Part shown: in pieces, positions 1 through 9,030 of the stretch
Layout: each line of letters begins with the position of its first letter
Position numbering within the stretch: position 1 is the first letter of the stretch
Origin: Firmicutes bacterium UBA5010
Lineage (GTDB): Bacteria; Bacillota; Clostridia; Tissierellales; Sedimentibacteraceae
Length of the DNA stretch: 44,911 nucleotides
Assembly (NCBI GenBank): GCA_002396645.1
Contig: DGYI01000048.1
Coordinates: forward strand, 7,626 to 52,536
Direction of reading: 5' to 3'
Notes under the pieces: generated by a model
The model's database searches: none
What the model saw: the letters and a program-made list of their open reading frames with translations, nothing else
Told to the model about the DNA's origin: nothing
Position numbers and translations under genes: made by a program

Positions 1-429
1 CATCAAAATAAGGAGCATCTTATCATCGCGAAGCTCTTCGGCAATTTCAACGCCTTTAATCCCCCATTCATTTGAAAGCTCAATTTGTCCGATTTGAGAA
101 TATGCCGACATCAAAAAGTTGCATAAACGAGCCATGCCATTTTTATCGCCATACTTTTCCAAAGTATTATATGATTCCAGTGCTATTTCGATAGCTTCCT
201 TATACCTTGACAAATCAAAACAATACCAACAATAATAATTGTTAAGCCATGCTGTTGCTTTATCCAAATTATTCTTCTTTGTGAAGGATAATGTCTTCTC
301 AAGTATTTGTTCTACTAATTCTGTATCTTGGCGAAATGCCCTTGAAACCAATTCGCAAAAAAAGTTAACATTATCTTCATTTTTTAACAACATATCAAAT
401 TGATCTTTGTATTGTAAATAGAAATCCAT
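1..429 (-). CDS. TPR-like helical repeat protein, N-terminal part (runs off the window)
   Basis: The frame is open from an ATG at 429 to the left edge, giving 143 residues without a stop, so the C-terminal part is missing. The start is preceded by a good ribosome site (GAAAGGTAAT in mRNA sense). The protein begins MDFYLQYKDQFDML and then shows amphipathic helix pairs such as WLNNYYCWYCFDLSRYKEAI and LCNFLMSAYSQIGQIELSN, the alternation of small and aromatic residues seen in tetratricopeptide repeats. Soluble proteins of this kind in Clostridia often end in a GGDEF or other signalling domain, but that part is not visible, so the function is unknown. It is divergent from the cation transporter gene that follows. 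Confidence 0.6.
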   Translation of the reverse strand, partial: MDFYLQYKDQFDMLLKNEDNVNFFCELVSRAFRQDTELVEQILEKTLSFTKKNNLDKATAWLNNYYCWYCFDLSRYKEAIEIALESYNTLEKYGDKNGMARLCNFLMSAYSQIGQIELSNEWGIKGVEIAEELRDDKMLLILM

Positions 430-672
430 ATAATTACCTTTCTATGCATTATTAAAAATTATACATTTAATGTAACATAATGTCAATATATATAATGCTG
501 ATAAAATATAAAGGATATTTGCAAAATCCTTTGCTATATCTTGCATATACTTAATAATATTGAGTAATATTACTTAATAATATAATTATATTATTAATAA
601 ATACTTATTTTAATATATTGTATTATTTGCTATAATATAGTTAATATACGTAAAAGCAAAGAGGTAATGGAT
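430..672. other. AT-rich divergent intergenic region
   Basis: Non-coding spacer between the leftward TPR-like gene and the rightward cation transporter gene. It is almost entirely A and T. A perfect TATAAT at 631-636 could be the -10 box for the transporter gene, but no good -35 box stands at the right distance. No RNA gene or inverted repeat stands out. Confidence 0.4.
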
Positions 673-1848
673 TTGATAAATATATTGATAAAAAAATTAA
701 TACGCAATCACGAGGATATAAAAAATCCTACAGTCAGAGAATCTTATGGAAAGCTTAGCAGTATCTTAGGCATAATATGCAATGTTTTATTATGCAGCAG
801 TAAAATTTTGGTTGGAGTAATTTTTAATAGCGTTGCAATTACAGCAGATGGTATAAACAATTTGTCTGATGCGGGGTCATCAATTATCACTCTCATAGGA
901 TTTAAGTTAGCAAGTAAGCCAGCTGACAGAGAGCACCCTTTCGGACATGCCAGAATAGAGTATCTGGCAGGTTTGATTGTTTCATTTATCATACTTTTAT
1001 TGGGTGTTGAGCTTATTAAAACATCTTTTGCTAAAATAATTTCTCCTGTTCCTTCGGAATACAGCATAATAATGGTACTTGTTCTTGTGTTCTCCATATT
1101 GGTAAAGCTGTTTTTATGTTATGCAAACACTGTACTCTCTGAGAAAATTTCATCAACCACAATTAAAGCAACTGCAAAAGACAGCTTAAATGATGTCATA
1201 TCCAGTACGGCAGTTCTGGCATCAATTATTGTTACAAGACTAAGCGGCCTTGAATTAGATGGATATATAGGAATGCTTGTTGCCGTATTTATTATATTTT
1301 CAGGCTGGGGAATATTAAAAGAAATACTTAATCCCCTTCTTGGCGAACCTCCAAGTAAAGATTTGCTCGACTCTATTGTTAATAAATTGATGTCATATGA
1401 CGGTGTACTCAACATACATGACTTAGTGATTCATAATTATGGCGCAGATAAATATTTTGCCACTGTTCATGTCGAGGTTTCTTATAAAGAAGATATATTG
1501 GAAAGTCATGATATGATTGACAATATAGAAAGAGATTTTTTAAGTGATATGGGAATAAATCTGGTTATACACTTAGACCCTGTTGTAACTGATGACGAAG
1601 AAACAAATGCTATAAAAGAAAAAGTTATCTTAATTCTTAAGAAGCTCGGAGATGGTTTTTCTATACATGATTTTAGGCTTATCAAAGGCTCAACACATAC
1701 AAACATAGTCTTTGATGTTGCTGCCCCATTAGAATGTAAGACAGCTGCAAAGGAATTAATCTATCAAATATCAAAGGAAATAAAAAAATTGGACTCTACA
1801 TACTATCCGATAATAGTTATAGATTATAATTATAATTCTACAAAATAA
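673..1848 (+). CDS. Cation diffusion facilitator family transporter (probable Mn2+/Fe2+/Zn2+ efflux)
   Basis: An integral-membrane antiporter that moves divalent metal out of the cytoplasm in exchange for protons. The CDF hallmark (ADGINNLSDAGSS, around residues 58-70) and the downstream HPFGHARIEYLAGL are clear, and about six hydrophobic segments fill the first 220 residues. The C-terminal cytoplasmic metal-sensing domain includes VLNIHDLVIHNYG. The intramembrane site reads NxxxD in TM2 and DxxxD in TM5 (KDSLND) instead of the HxxxD of zinc transporters, which points to manganese or another metal; this is inference. At about 391 residues it is longer than the usual 300, with an extra C-terminal segment. 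The TTG at 673 is preferred because GAGG at 661-664 is 8 nt upstream; the ATG at 667 sits only 2 nt from it. Confidence 0.88.
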   Translation: MINILIKKLIRNHEDIKNPTVRESYGKLSSILGIICNVLLCSSKILVGVIFNSVAITADGINNLSDAGSSIITLIGFKLASKPADREHPFGHARIEYLAGLIVSFIILLLGVELIKTSFAKIISPVPSEYSIIMVLVLVFSILVKLFLCYANTVLSEKISSTTIKATAKDSLNDVISSTAVLASIIVTRLSGLELDGYIGMLVAVFIIFSGWGILKEILNPLLGEPPSKDLLDSIVNKLMSYDGVLNIHDLVIHNYGADKYFATVHVEVSYKEDILESHDMIDNIERDFLSDMGINLVIHLDPVVTDDEETNAIKEKVILILKKLGDGFSIHDFRLIKGSTHTNIVFDVAAPLECKTAAKELIYQISKEIKKLDSTYYPIIVIDYNYNSTK

Positions 1849-1921
1849 ATTTTGTGTAAAGGTTTAAATTACAACATTAATTTACTATTAAATTTTATTT
1901 TTCTAGTTAAAAAATTAACGC

Positions 1922-1950
1922 TTGACTTTATATAAATTTTATTTTAATAT
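1922..1950 (+). promoter_or_regulatory. Sigma-A promoter of the glycine cleavage operon
   Basis: TTGACT at 1922-1927 and TAATAT at 1945-1950 are separated by exactly 17 bp. Transcription would begin about 1957, roughly 25 nt before the first helix of the glycine riboswitch. Confidence 0.75.
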
Positions 1951-1980
1951 CTTTATAAAGATAAATATACATGGATGATA

Positions 1981-2143
1981 AGTTCGGGAGATACCATAGA
2001 ATGGTAGCCGAAGAAGCAAGTTGTAAAACGTCAATTTACAGTGAAACTTTCAGGCACAATTACCGATCTTTGACATACCTCTGAAGAGCCTTAATGGCAC
2101 CGTAGGAGCAACAGCTTTTTGGCTGGAATCTCTCAGGTCAATA
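1981..2143 (+). ncRNA. Tandem glycine riboswitch (two aptamers)
   Basis: Two glycine aptamers lie in series upstream of gcvT. Aptamer 1 has the GGGAGATACC / GCCGAAG / CTTTCAGGC core and is closed by TCGG (1984-1987) with CCGA (2063-2066). Aptamer 2 follows with ACCTCTGAAGAG, GGCACCGTAGGAGCAA and ATCTCTCAGGTC, closed by TTGAC (2070-2074) with GTCAA (2137-2141). Glycine riboswitches of this tandem form usually activate expression of the glycine cleavage genes when glycine is plentiful. The intrinsic terminator starts right after aptamer 2, which fits control by antitermination. The family is recognised with confidence; the direction of switching is inferred from the family. Confidence 0.95.
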
Positions 2144-2183
2144 ACAGAGATAGTGACGATTTACTCGCTATCTCTGTTTTTTT
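2144..2183 (+). terminator. Expression-platform terminator of the glycine riboswitch
   Basis: ACAGAGATAG (2144-2153) pairs perfectly with CTATCTCTGT (2168-2177), with CGA/TCG pairing inside the loop, followed by an uninterrupted T run to 2183. It starts 3 nt after the last base of aptamer 2, so ligand-dependent folding of the second P1 helix can compete with it. Confidence 0.9.
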
Positions 2184-2331
2184 ATATATTTTCTGGGTAT
2201 ATTTAATCTAATAAATGAATATTAAGAGTAAATGCATAGCCTTTCTCGGGAAACAGAAAACATTTTCTTGAGAATTTTCCAAAAATAATTGTAACGTCTC
2301 AGCATAATTTGAGACTATGGAGGTAATTTTT
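2184..2331 (+). other. gcvT leader between the riboswitch terminator and the start codon
   Basis: About 150 nt of untranslated leader. The only clear structure is a small hairpin, GTCTCA (2296-2301) with TGAGAC (2310-2315), ending 3 nt before the GGAGGT ribosome site at 2319-2324. It leaves the ribosome site free. No small ORF with a ribosome site is visible. Confidence 0.4.
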
Positions 2332-3426
2332 ATGAAAAAGACACCGTTATATGACAAGCATTTGGAGCAAAATGGTAAAATTATTGATTTCGGAGGCTGG
2401 GAGCTTCCTGTTGAATACTCAGGTATATTAGCCGAGCATGAGGCAGTAAGAACTAAAGCCGGTTTGTTTGATGTATCACATATGGGAGAAATATTGGTTA
2501 CTGGAAAGGATTCTGAAGCATATATACAAAATATAGTGACTAATGATATTTCAACTATGGAAAACAATCAGATATTTTATTCACTGATGTGCTATCCTGA
2601 TGGAGGAGTAGTAGATGATTTGTTAATCTACAAATATAATAATGAAAAGTATTTTCTGGTAGTTAATGCGTCTAATACAGAAAAGGATTATGAATGGATT
2701 CTAAAACACCAAAAAGGTGATGTGAAAATTGAAAATGTATCTCAAAATTACGCCGAAATTGCTTTACAAGGTCCTGCTGCACAAAATATTCTTCAAAAAT
2801 TGACTTCAAAGGATTTAAACGATATAAAATTCTTCTATTTTGAAGATGGTCTGGATATTAACGAAATAAACGCTATAGTTTCACGAAATGGATATACAGG
2901 TGAAGATGGATTCGAGATATATGTTTCACCTGAAAATGGTCCAAAACTTTGGGATATGGTTTTAAATGCAGGAAAATCTTATGGGCTCGTACCTGCCGGA
3001 TTAGGGGCAAGAGATACTCTCAGATTTGAAGTTTGTCTGCCTTTATATGGTCAGGAAATATCCGAGAGCATAACTCCTTTAGAGGCAGGATTAGGATTCT
3101 TTGTAAAGATGAAAAAGGATTCATTTATAGGCAAAGAAGCTTTATTAAGTCAAAAGGAAAACGGAATTAAACGCAAGCTTGCAGGGTTTGAAATGATTGA
3201 CAGAGGTATAGCAAGATCTCATTACGATGTGTTTTCCGACGAAAAGAATATAGGTTTTGTTACTACAGGATCATATTCACCTACTTTAAAGAAAAACATA
3301 GGTTTGGCTTTGATAAATGCAGAATATGCAGTTGAAGGAAATGAAATTGAAATATCAATAAGAAATAAAAATTTAAAGGCAAAAATTATCAAAAAGCCTT
3401 TTTACAATAAAAATTATAAGAAATAG
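2332..3426 (+). CDS. gcvT: Glycine cleavage system T protein (aminomethyltransferase)
   Basis: Transfers the methylene group from the aminomethyl-lipoyl arm of GcvH to tetrahydrofolate, releasing ammonia and giving 5,10-methylene-THF. Family motifs are present: TPLYDKHLEQNGKIIDFGGW at the start, LFDVSHMGEI, the folate-binding region EIALQGPAAQ, RNGYTGEDGFEI and GARDTLRFE. The 364-residue length is normal. The ATG at 2332 is chosen because GGAGGT at 2319-2324 lies 7 nt upstream; an in-frame ATG at 2317 overlaps that ribosome site. It is the first gene of the riboswitch-controlled operon, 17 nt before gcvH. Confidence 0.96.
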   Translation: MKKTPLYDKHLEQNGKIIDFGGWELPVEYSGILAEHEAVRTKAGLFDVSHMGEILVTGKDSEAYIQNIVTNDISTMENNQIFYSLMCYPDGGVVDDLLIYKYNNEKYFLVVNASNTEKDYEWILKHQKGDVKIENVSQNYAEIALQGPAAQNILQKLTSKDLNDIKFFYFEDGLDINEINAIVSRNGYTGEDGFEIYVSPENGPKLWDMVLNAGKSYGLVPAGLGARDTLRFEVCLPLYGQEISESITPLEAGLGFFVKMKKDSFIGKEALLSQKENGIKRKLAGFEMIDRGIARSHYDVFSDEKNIGFVTTGSYSPTLKKNIGLALINAEYAVEGNEIEISIRNKNLKAKIIKKPFYNKNYKK

Positions 3427-3443
3427 AAAATTTGGAGGTAAAA

Positions 3444-3818
3444 ATGAAAATATTAAATGAATTAAAGTACAGTAAATCACATGAATGGGTAAGAGTTGAA
3501 GGAAACAAAGCTTATTTCGGAATCACAGATTACGCTCAGGATCACTTAGGAGAGGTTGTTTTTGCTGATTTTCCTGAACAAGGCAGAGAAATAAAAATAG
3601 AAGAGGCTGTTGCTGTTGTTGAATCTGTAAAGGCAGTTGCAGATATCTTTTCACCTATATCAGGAACAGTTGTTGAGGTAAATGAGGAGCTTTTAGATAA
3701 TCCTGCCGAAATAAATTCTAATCCTTACGAGAGTTGGTTTGTAGCAGTAGAAATATCGGATCAGTCTGAATTGGATGCTTTATTAAGTGCACAAGACTAC
3801 GAAAAAATATGTGAATAA
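3444..3818 (+). CDS. gcvH: Glycine cleavage system H protein (lipoyl carrier)
   Basis: Small 124-residue carrier that shuttles the aminomethyl intermediate between the P, T and L proteins on a lipoyl group. The lipoylated lysine is Lys63 in the motif VVESVKAVADIFSP. Flanking signatures KSHEWVRVEG and YAQDHLGEVVFADFP are typical. The start is the ATG at 3444 with GGAGGT at 3434-3439; the in-frame TTG at 3432 lies upstream of the ribosome site. The lipoate ligase encoded at the end of the same operon is the likely source of its cofactor. Confidence 0.96.
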   Translation: MKILNELKYSKSHEWVRVEGNKAYFGITDYAQDHLGEVVFADFPEQGREIKIEEAVAVVESVKAVADIFSPISGTVVEVNEELLDNPAEINSNPYESWFVAVEISDQSELDALLSAQDYEKICE

Positions 3819-3829
3819 GAGGTGATTTA

Positions 3830-5167
3830 ATGACAAGATATATAGCTAACACAGAACATGAAAAAACAGAAATGCTAAAAGAAATAGGAATAGATAATAT
3901 CCGTGATTTATTCAAGGCAATTCCTGATTCTGTATATCTTACAAGAGCCCTGAATATCCCTGATAATATATCAGAAATAGATTTAATCAAAAGCTTAAAG
4001 GCTTTATCAGAAAAAAATAAAAATCTTGACGATTATACCTGCTTTTTAGGTGCGGGAGCATATGACCACTATATTCCGTCTGTCATAGACTCACTCATAT
4101 CAAGACAGGAATTCTATACTTCATATACTCCTTATCAGCCTGAAATCAGTCAAGGCACATTGCAATCGATATTTGAGTATCAGACAATGATTTGTGAGCT
4201 GACAGGAATGGATGTGTCAAACGCCTCTATGTATGACGGAGCAACTGCATTGACCGAAGCCGCTATCATGGCTTGTGAAGCTACAAAGCGTACAGAAATA
4301 CTGATTGCTAAAAGTGTTCACCCGGAAAGCAGAAAGGTTTTAAACACATACAGTAAATTCAGAAATATGAGTATAGTAGAAATCGGATATAAAAACGGTC
4401 AGATAGATATTGATGATTTAAAATCAAAAATAAATGATAATACCGCTGCCCTGCTTTTACAATCGCCTAACTTTTTCGGTATCATTGAAGATATCGCATC
4501 TGTAGAGAAATTGGTACATGATAATAAAAGTCTCTTAGTTGTAAGCGCAGACCCTATATCAATGGCTATATTAGAAAGCCCCGGCAAGCTCGGTTCAGAT
4601 ATAGTTGTCGGTGAAGCTCAGGCTTTAGGTACCCCGATAAGTTTCGGCGGACCTTATTTAGGATTTTTCGCAACAACCGAAAAATTGATGAGAAAAATGC
4701 CTGGCAGAATAGCAGGTCAAACTGTTGATTCAAACGGAAAAAGAGGTTTTGTTTTGACATTACAGACAAGAGAGCAGCATATCAGAAGAGAAAAGGCTAC
4801 CTCAAATATTTGCTCTAATCATGCTCTTAACGCTTTGATGGCTACAATGTATTTGACTGTTTTGGGCAAAGAAGGTCTGAGAAAGCTCGCTAATCTTTGT
4901 ATTCAAAAGGCTCACTACGCATATAAAGAGCTAATTAATACCGGAAAATTTACAGAAGTATTCACCGCACCGTTTTTTAAAGAGTTTGTTGTAAAAAGCA
5001 ATGAAGCTGTAGACAGCTTAAATGATAGGTTGTTTAAGGATAAAATAATCGGCGGATATTCTATAGAAAAAGATTATGATGACATAAATAACGGCTGGCT
5101 ATTAGCTGTTACTGAAAAGCGCTCAAAAGAAGAAATTGATTTATTGGTAAGAAAGGCGGTTGATTAG
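3830..5167 (+). CDS. gcvPA: Glycine dehydrogenase (decarboxylating) subunit 1, P-protein N-terminal half
   Basis: One half of the split PLP-dependent glycine decarboxylase, which removes CO2 from glycine and loads the aminomethyl group on GcvH. Typical stretches are MTRYIANTEHEKTEMLKEIG, FLGAGAYDHYIPSVID, YTPYQPEISQGTLQ and RIAGQTVDSNGKRGFVLTLQ; 445 residues is the usual size. This half carries no PLP lysine; that residue is in gcvPB. ATG at 3830 with GAGGTG 5 nt upstream. Its stop codon (5165-5167) is separated by 1 nt from the gcvPB start, consistent with coupled, equimolar translation of the two subunits. Confidence 0.96.
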   Translation: MTRYIANTEHEKTEMLKEIGIDNIRDLFKAIPDSVYLTRALNIPDNISEIDLIKSLKALSEKNKNLDDYTCFLGAGAYDHYIPSVIDSLISRQEFYTSYTPYQPEISQGTLQSIFEYQTMICELTGMDVSNASMYDGATALTEAAIMACEATKRTEILIAKSVHPESRKVLNTYSKFRNMSIVEIGYKNGQIDIDDLKSKINDNTAALLLQSPNFFGIIEDIASVEKLVHDNKSLLVVSADPISMAILESPGKLGSDIVVGEAQALGTPISFGGPYLGFFATTEKLMRKMPGRIAGQTVDSNGKRGFVLTLQTREQHIRREKATSNICSNHALNALMATMYLTVLGKEGLRKLANLCIQKAHYAYKELINTGKFTEVFTAPFFKEFVVKSNEAVDSLNDRLFKDKIIGGYSIEKDYDDINNGWLLAVTEKRSKEEIDLLVRKAVD

Positions 5168-5168
5168 T

Positions 5169-6632
5169 ATGATAAAAGAAAAAGCATTGATATTTGAGAT
5201 GAGCAAACCCGGACGTAAAGCATATTCACTGCCTGAATGTGACGTTCCTGAAACATCACTGGATGAGCTTTTAGACAGCAGATATATCAGAAAGAATCCT
5301 GCCGAATTACCTGAGGTCAGCGAATTGGATGCTGTACGTCACTTTACTCAGCTTTCAAGACGCAATCATGGTGTGGATTCCGGATTTTATCCTCTCGGAA
5401 GCTGTACGATGAAGTACAACCCAAAGATAAATGAACAGGTTGCCAGATTTGATGGATTTGCAAAAATACATCCTTATCAACCTGAATCAAGTGTACAGGG
5501 AGCATTAGAGTTGATGTACAATCTTGACACATATTTATCTGAGATAACAGGCATGGATAAATTCACTCTTCAGCCAGCTGCCGGATCTCACGGAGAAATG
5601 ACAGGTCTTATGATAATAAAATCCTATCATTTAAGCAGAGGAGAAACAAAAAGAAATAAAATTCTAATACCTAATTCAGCACATGGTACAAATCCTGCTT
5701 CTTGTGCAGTTGCAGGCTTTGATATAATAGAGTTGAAATCAAACGATCAAGGCGGCGTTGACTTAGAACATCTAAAAAGTGTTATGAGTGACGAAATTGC
5801 AGGACTTATGCTGACAAATCCTAATACACTCGGATTATTTGATGTAAATATATTGGAAATTGCGGATATTGTTCATAAAGCAGGCGGATTATTATATTAT
5901 GATGGAGCAAATGCAAATGCAATAATGGGAATTGCAAGACCGGGAGACATGGGCTTTGATGTTGTACACCTTAACCTTCATAAAACTTTCAGCACTCCTC
6001 ATGGCGGCGGCGGACCCGGTGCGGGACCTGTCGGAGTAAAAAAAGATTTGATACCGTTTTTACCTGCTCCTGTGCTGTGCAAAAATGATGCGGGATTCTT
6101 TTTAGACTATGACAGACCTCAGTCTATAGGTAAAGTAAGATCATTCTACACTAATTTTGGTGTTATAGTCAGAGCATATACCTATATACTGAGTATGGGT
6201 GCCGAGGGGCTTAGAAAAGCATCAGAAACAGCAGTTACAAATGCAAATTATATAGCTGAGAAATTAAAAGACGTATATTATTTGCCTTATGACAGAATTT
6301 GCATGCATGAGTGTGTATTTTCAGGAAAATGGCAAAAAGAAAAGGGTGTATCGACATTAGATATAGCTAAACGACTTTTGGACTTTGGATATCATCCTCC
6401 TACTATATACTTCCCTATGATAGTTCCTGAGGCATTAATGATAGAGCCAACAGAAACTGAAAGCAAGGAAACTTTAGATGAGTTTATAGCTGTATTAAGA
6501 CAAATAGCTAAGGATGTTACAGAAAATCCTGAAATAGTAAAAACAGCTCCTCATAATACTATTATTTCAAGATTAGATGAAGCTCTTGCAGCAAGAAAAC
6601 CTATCTTAAAATATGAAAAAGAGCGGGTATAA
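5169..6632 (+). CDS. gcvPB: Glycine dehydrogenase (decarboxylating) subunit 2, P-protein C-terminal half
   Basis: Catalytic half of the split P-protein. The PLP-binding lysine is in LNLHKTFSTPHGGGGPG, and other family signatures are FYPLGSCTMKYNPKINE, YQPESSVQGALELM, SAHGTNPASCAVAGFD and DRICMHECVFSG. About 487 residues, standard for this subunit. The start is taken as ATG 5169; the in-frame TTG at 5160 lies inside the end of gcvPA and has no free ribosome site. The gene ends 2 nt before the dihydrolipoyl dehydrogenase start. Confidence 0.96.
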   Translation: MIKEKALIFEMSKPGRKAYSLPECDVPETSLDELLDSRYIRKNPAELPEVSELDAVRHFTQLSRRNHGVDSGFYPLGSCTMKYNPKINEQVARFDGFAKIHPYQPESSVQGALELMYNLDTYLSEITGMDKFTLQPAAGSHGEMTGLMIIKSYHLSRGETKRNKILIPNSAHGTNPASCAVAGFDIIELKSNDQGGVDLEHLKSVMSDEIAGLMLTNPNTLGLFDVNILEIADIVHKAGGLLYYDGANANAIMGIARPGDMGFDVVHLNLHKTFSTPHGGGGPGAGPVGVKKDLIPFLPAPVLCKNDAGFFLDYDRPQSIGKVRSFYTNFGVIVRAYTYILSMGAEGLRKASETAVTNANYIAEKLKDVYYLPYDRICMHECVFSGKWQKEKGVSTLDIAKRLLDFGYHPPTIYFPMIVPEALMIEPTETESKETLDEFIAVLRQIAKDVTENPEIVKTAPHNTIISRLDEALAARKPILKYEKERV

Positions 6633-6634
6633 TT

Positions 6635-8041
6635 ATGGATAAGGATTTATTGATTATAGGCGGAGGACCGGGTGGCTATGTTGCAGCCATCCGTGCCTCT
6701 CAGTTAGGCTCTAAAGTCACGCTTATAGAGGAAGATAAGGTTGGAGGGACATGTCTTAACAGAGGCTGTATAGCAACCAAGGCTTTGTATAAAAATGCCG
6801 AAGTATTAAATACCATAAAAAAATCCGAAGATTTTGGCATAAGCATAGCCAGCCACTCTGTAAACATGGAAAAAGTTCAGCAAAGAAAAAATGAAATCTC
6901 AAATGGGCTAAGAGAAGGTGTAGAACAGCTTCTCAGAGGCTTTAACATTGAAGTTATATATGGAAAAGCAAGCTTTATTGATAAAAACACAGTGGAATGT
7001 ATCAGCGTTGAAGGTACAAAGTCTACGATATCTGCGAAGAAAATTATTATAGCTACAGGCTCAAAGGCATCAAAGTTGCCTATTGAGGGTATTGATTTGC
7101 CTAATGTAATCACAAGCAATGAGGCATTAAATCTTGATTATATCCCTGATGATATTGTAATTATAGGAGGCGGAGTTATCGGAATAGAATTTGCCGGAAT
7201 ATTTGCTTCATTCGGAGCTAATGTCACAGTTATCGAATATGCTCCAAGAATACTTCCTATGCTCGATGAGGAAATGGTAAAAAGACTGTCAATGTACTTG
7301 AAGAAAAAAAACATAAAAATAAATGCCTCTACAGCTGTCAAGAAAATTGAAGAAACAGAAAACAATAAATTAAAGCTGATTGCCGAAAGTAAATCCAATG
7401 TTGTAGAATATACTGCTGATTTAGTTTTAATGTCAACCGGCAGATGTATAAATATTGATGGCTTAGGTCTTGAAAATATAGGCATTGAATATGATTCCAA
7501 AGGAATTAAGGTCAATCATATATTTGAAAGTTCTGTTGAAAATATATATGCCATAGGTGACGTTATAGGCGGACAGATGCTTGCACATCTCGCTTCAGAC
7601 GAGGGAAAGGTAGCTGTAGAAAATATGCACGGAATAAGTTCAAGCGTAAATTATGACTGCGTTCCTGCTTGTGTTTTTACATTTCCCGAGCTTTCCTCAG
7701 TAGGGCTTACCGAGGAAGAAGCTAAAAACAGAAAAATAGATTACTCCGCAGGCAAATTTAACTTCGCCGCAAACTGCAAGGCTCAAACTATCAGCGAAGG
7801 AGAAGGATTAATCAAGGTTTTGGCTGATAATGAGACCAAAAAACTTATAGGTGTTCATATTCTCGGACCTAGTGCAAGTGATTTAATACACGAGGCTGCA
7901 TTGGCCATACAAAACGGTCTTACAATAAATGATATAAAAGAAACTATTCATGCTCACCCTACTCTATCCGAGGCTTTTCAAGAGGCCTCACTTGCGGTGA
8001 CAGAAGAAGCTATACACGCTCTGCCGAGGAGGAAATTATGA
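6635..8041 (+). CDS. lpdA: Dihydrolipoyl dehydrogenase (glycine cleavage L protein)
   Basis: FAD-dependent oxidoreductase that reoxidises the dihydrolipoyl arm of GcvH with NAD+. The N-terminal FAD fold shows IIGGGPGGYVAAIRASQLG, followed by the redox disulfide GGTCLNRGCIATKAL (CxxxxC). The central NAD fold has IIGGGVIGIEFAGIFASFG, the second FAD motif is ENIYAIGDVIGG, and the C-terminal catalytic His-Glu pair is in HAHPTLSEAFQEA. The 468 residues contain no fused lipoyl domain. It sits 2 nt after gcvPB and overlaps lplA by 4 nt (ATGA), so it serves this operon rather than a 2-oxoacid dehydrogenase here. Confidence 0.95.
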   Translation: MDKDLLIIGGGPGGYVAAIRASQLGSKVTLIEEDKVGGTCLNRGCIATKALYKNAEVLNTIKKSEDFGISIASHSVNMEKVQQRKNEISNGLREGVEQLLRGFNIEVIYGKASFIDKNTVECISVEGTKSTISAKKIIIATGSKASKLPIEGIDLPNVITSNEALNLDYIPDDIVIIGGGVIGIEFAGIFASFGANVTVIEYAPRILPMLDEEMVKRLSMYLKKKNIKINASTAVKKIEETENNKLKLIAESKSNVVEYTADLVLMSTGRCINIDGLGLENIGIEYDSKGIKVNHIFESSVENIYAIGDVIGGQMLAHLASDEGKVAVENMHGISSSVNYDCVPACVFTFPELSSVGLTEEEAKNRKIDYSAGKFNFAANCKAQTISEGEGLIKVLADNETKKLIGVHILGPSASDLIHEAALAIQNGLTINDIKETIHAHPTLSEAFQEASLAVTEEAIHALPRRKL

Positions 8042-9024
8042 TTAAACCGATATTAATAGAGTCCAGTTATGACAATCCTTGGTATAACTTAGCTTTGGAA
8101 GAATATTTATTTAATACTATCAATCATGATGAAATTATACTTTATCTTTGGCAGAACAATAATACTGTAGTTATCGGAAGAAATCAAAATGCATGGAAGG
8201 AATGCGATTCAGAAAAGCTTGAAAATGATGGAGGAAAGCTAGCAAGACGCTTATCCGGAGGTGGTGCTGTTTATCATGATTTAGGAAATTTAAATTTTAC
8301 CTTCATTATGCATAAGAGCAATTACAATATGGAAAAGCAATTATCCGTTTTGAAAAATTCACTTAAGTATTTTGATATAAATGCTGAATTTTCAGGACGA
8401 AATGATATGCTGATAGACGGCAAAAAATTTTCAGGTCACGCATACTATTTTAAAGATAACAAAGCTTATCATCACGGAACACTATTGGTTAGTTCTGATT
8501 TGGAAAAACTATCTTTATACCTGAATCCATCAAAGAAAAAAATCGAATCAAAAGGTGTTGACTCTGTACGTTCAAGAGTAACTAATATTGCAGATATAAA
8601 CAAGGATATAAGCATCTACAAACTGGCAAATGCACTAAAGAAGAGCTTTGAAAACAGCTATGGTGTTATATCAAAATACAAGGTATATGATTATGATGAT
8701 TCAAACATATTGGAATTGCAAGATAAATACTCATCTTGGGATTGGAAATACGGCAAAAGCCCTAAATTTGACATATCATTTTCAGACAGATTTACATGGG
8801 GTGAGATAGAGATGGCACTGTCATTAAAAAATGGTATAATTACTGATATGCAAATATATACAGATGCGATGGATACCGAATTGTTTGAAAATTTCAGTTC
8901 AGGATTTATAAGCTCCAAGTTTTCTAAGGATTCCATGTCACAAATCTGCGAAAAGCAAACTCAAGCTATGTCTGATGATATAAGAAAAGATATAAATAGC
9001 TTTATAAATAATTTAGAGATATAA
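8038..9024 (+). CDS. lplA: Lipoate-protein ligase A family
   Basis: Activates lipoate with ATP and transfers it to a lysine of a carrier protein, here most simply GcvH of the same operon. The family motifs are present: NPWYNLALEEYLF, the lipoate-binding loop ARRLSGGGAVYHDLGNLNFT, FSGRNDMLIDGKKFSGHAYY with the lysine that contacts lipoyl-AMP, and a C-terminal accessory domain including SSWDWKYGKSPKFDISF. The 328 residues match full-length LplA. ATG at 8038 overlaps the lpd stop codon, indicating translational coupling. Last gene of the operon, followed by a terminator at 9070-9106. Confidence 0.93.
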   Translation: MIKPILIESSYDNPWYNLALEEYLFNTINHDEIILYLWQNNNTVVIGRNQNAWKECDSEKLENDGGKLARRLSGGGAVYHDLGNLNFTFIMHKSNYNMEKQLSVLKNSLKYFDINAEFSGRNDMLIDGKKFSGHAYYFKDNKAYHHGTLLVSSDLEKLSLYLNPSKKKIESKGVDSVRSRVTNIADINKDISIYKLANALKKSFENSYGVISKYKVYDYDDSNILELQDKYSSWDWKYGKSPKFDISFSDRFTWGEIEMALSLKNGIITDMQIYTDAMDTELFENFSSGFISSKFSKDSMSQICEKQTQAMSDDIRKDINSFINNLEI

Positions 9025-9030
9025 TATTCA

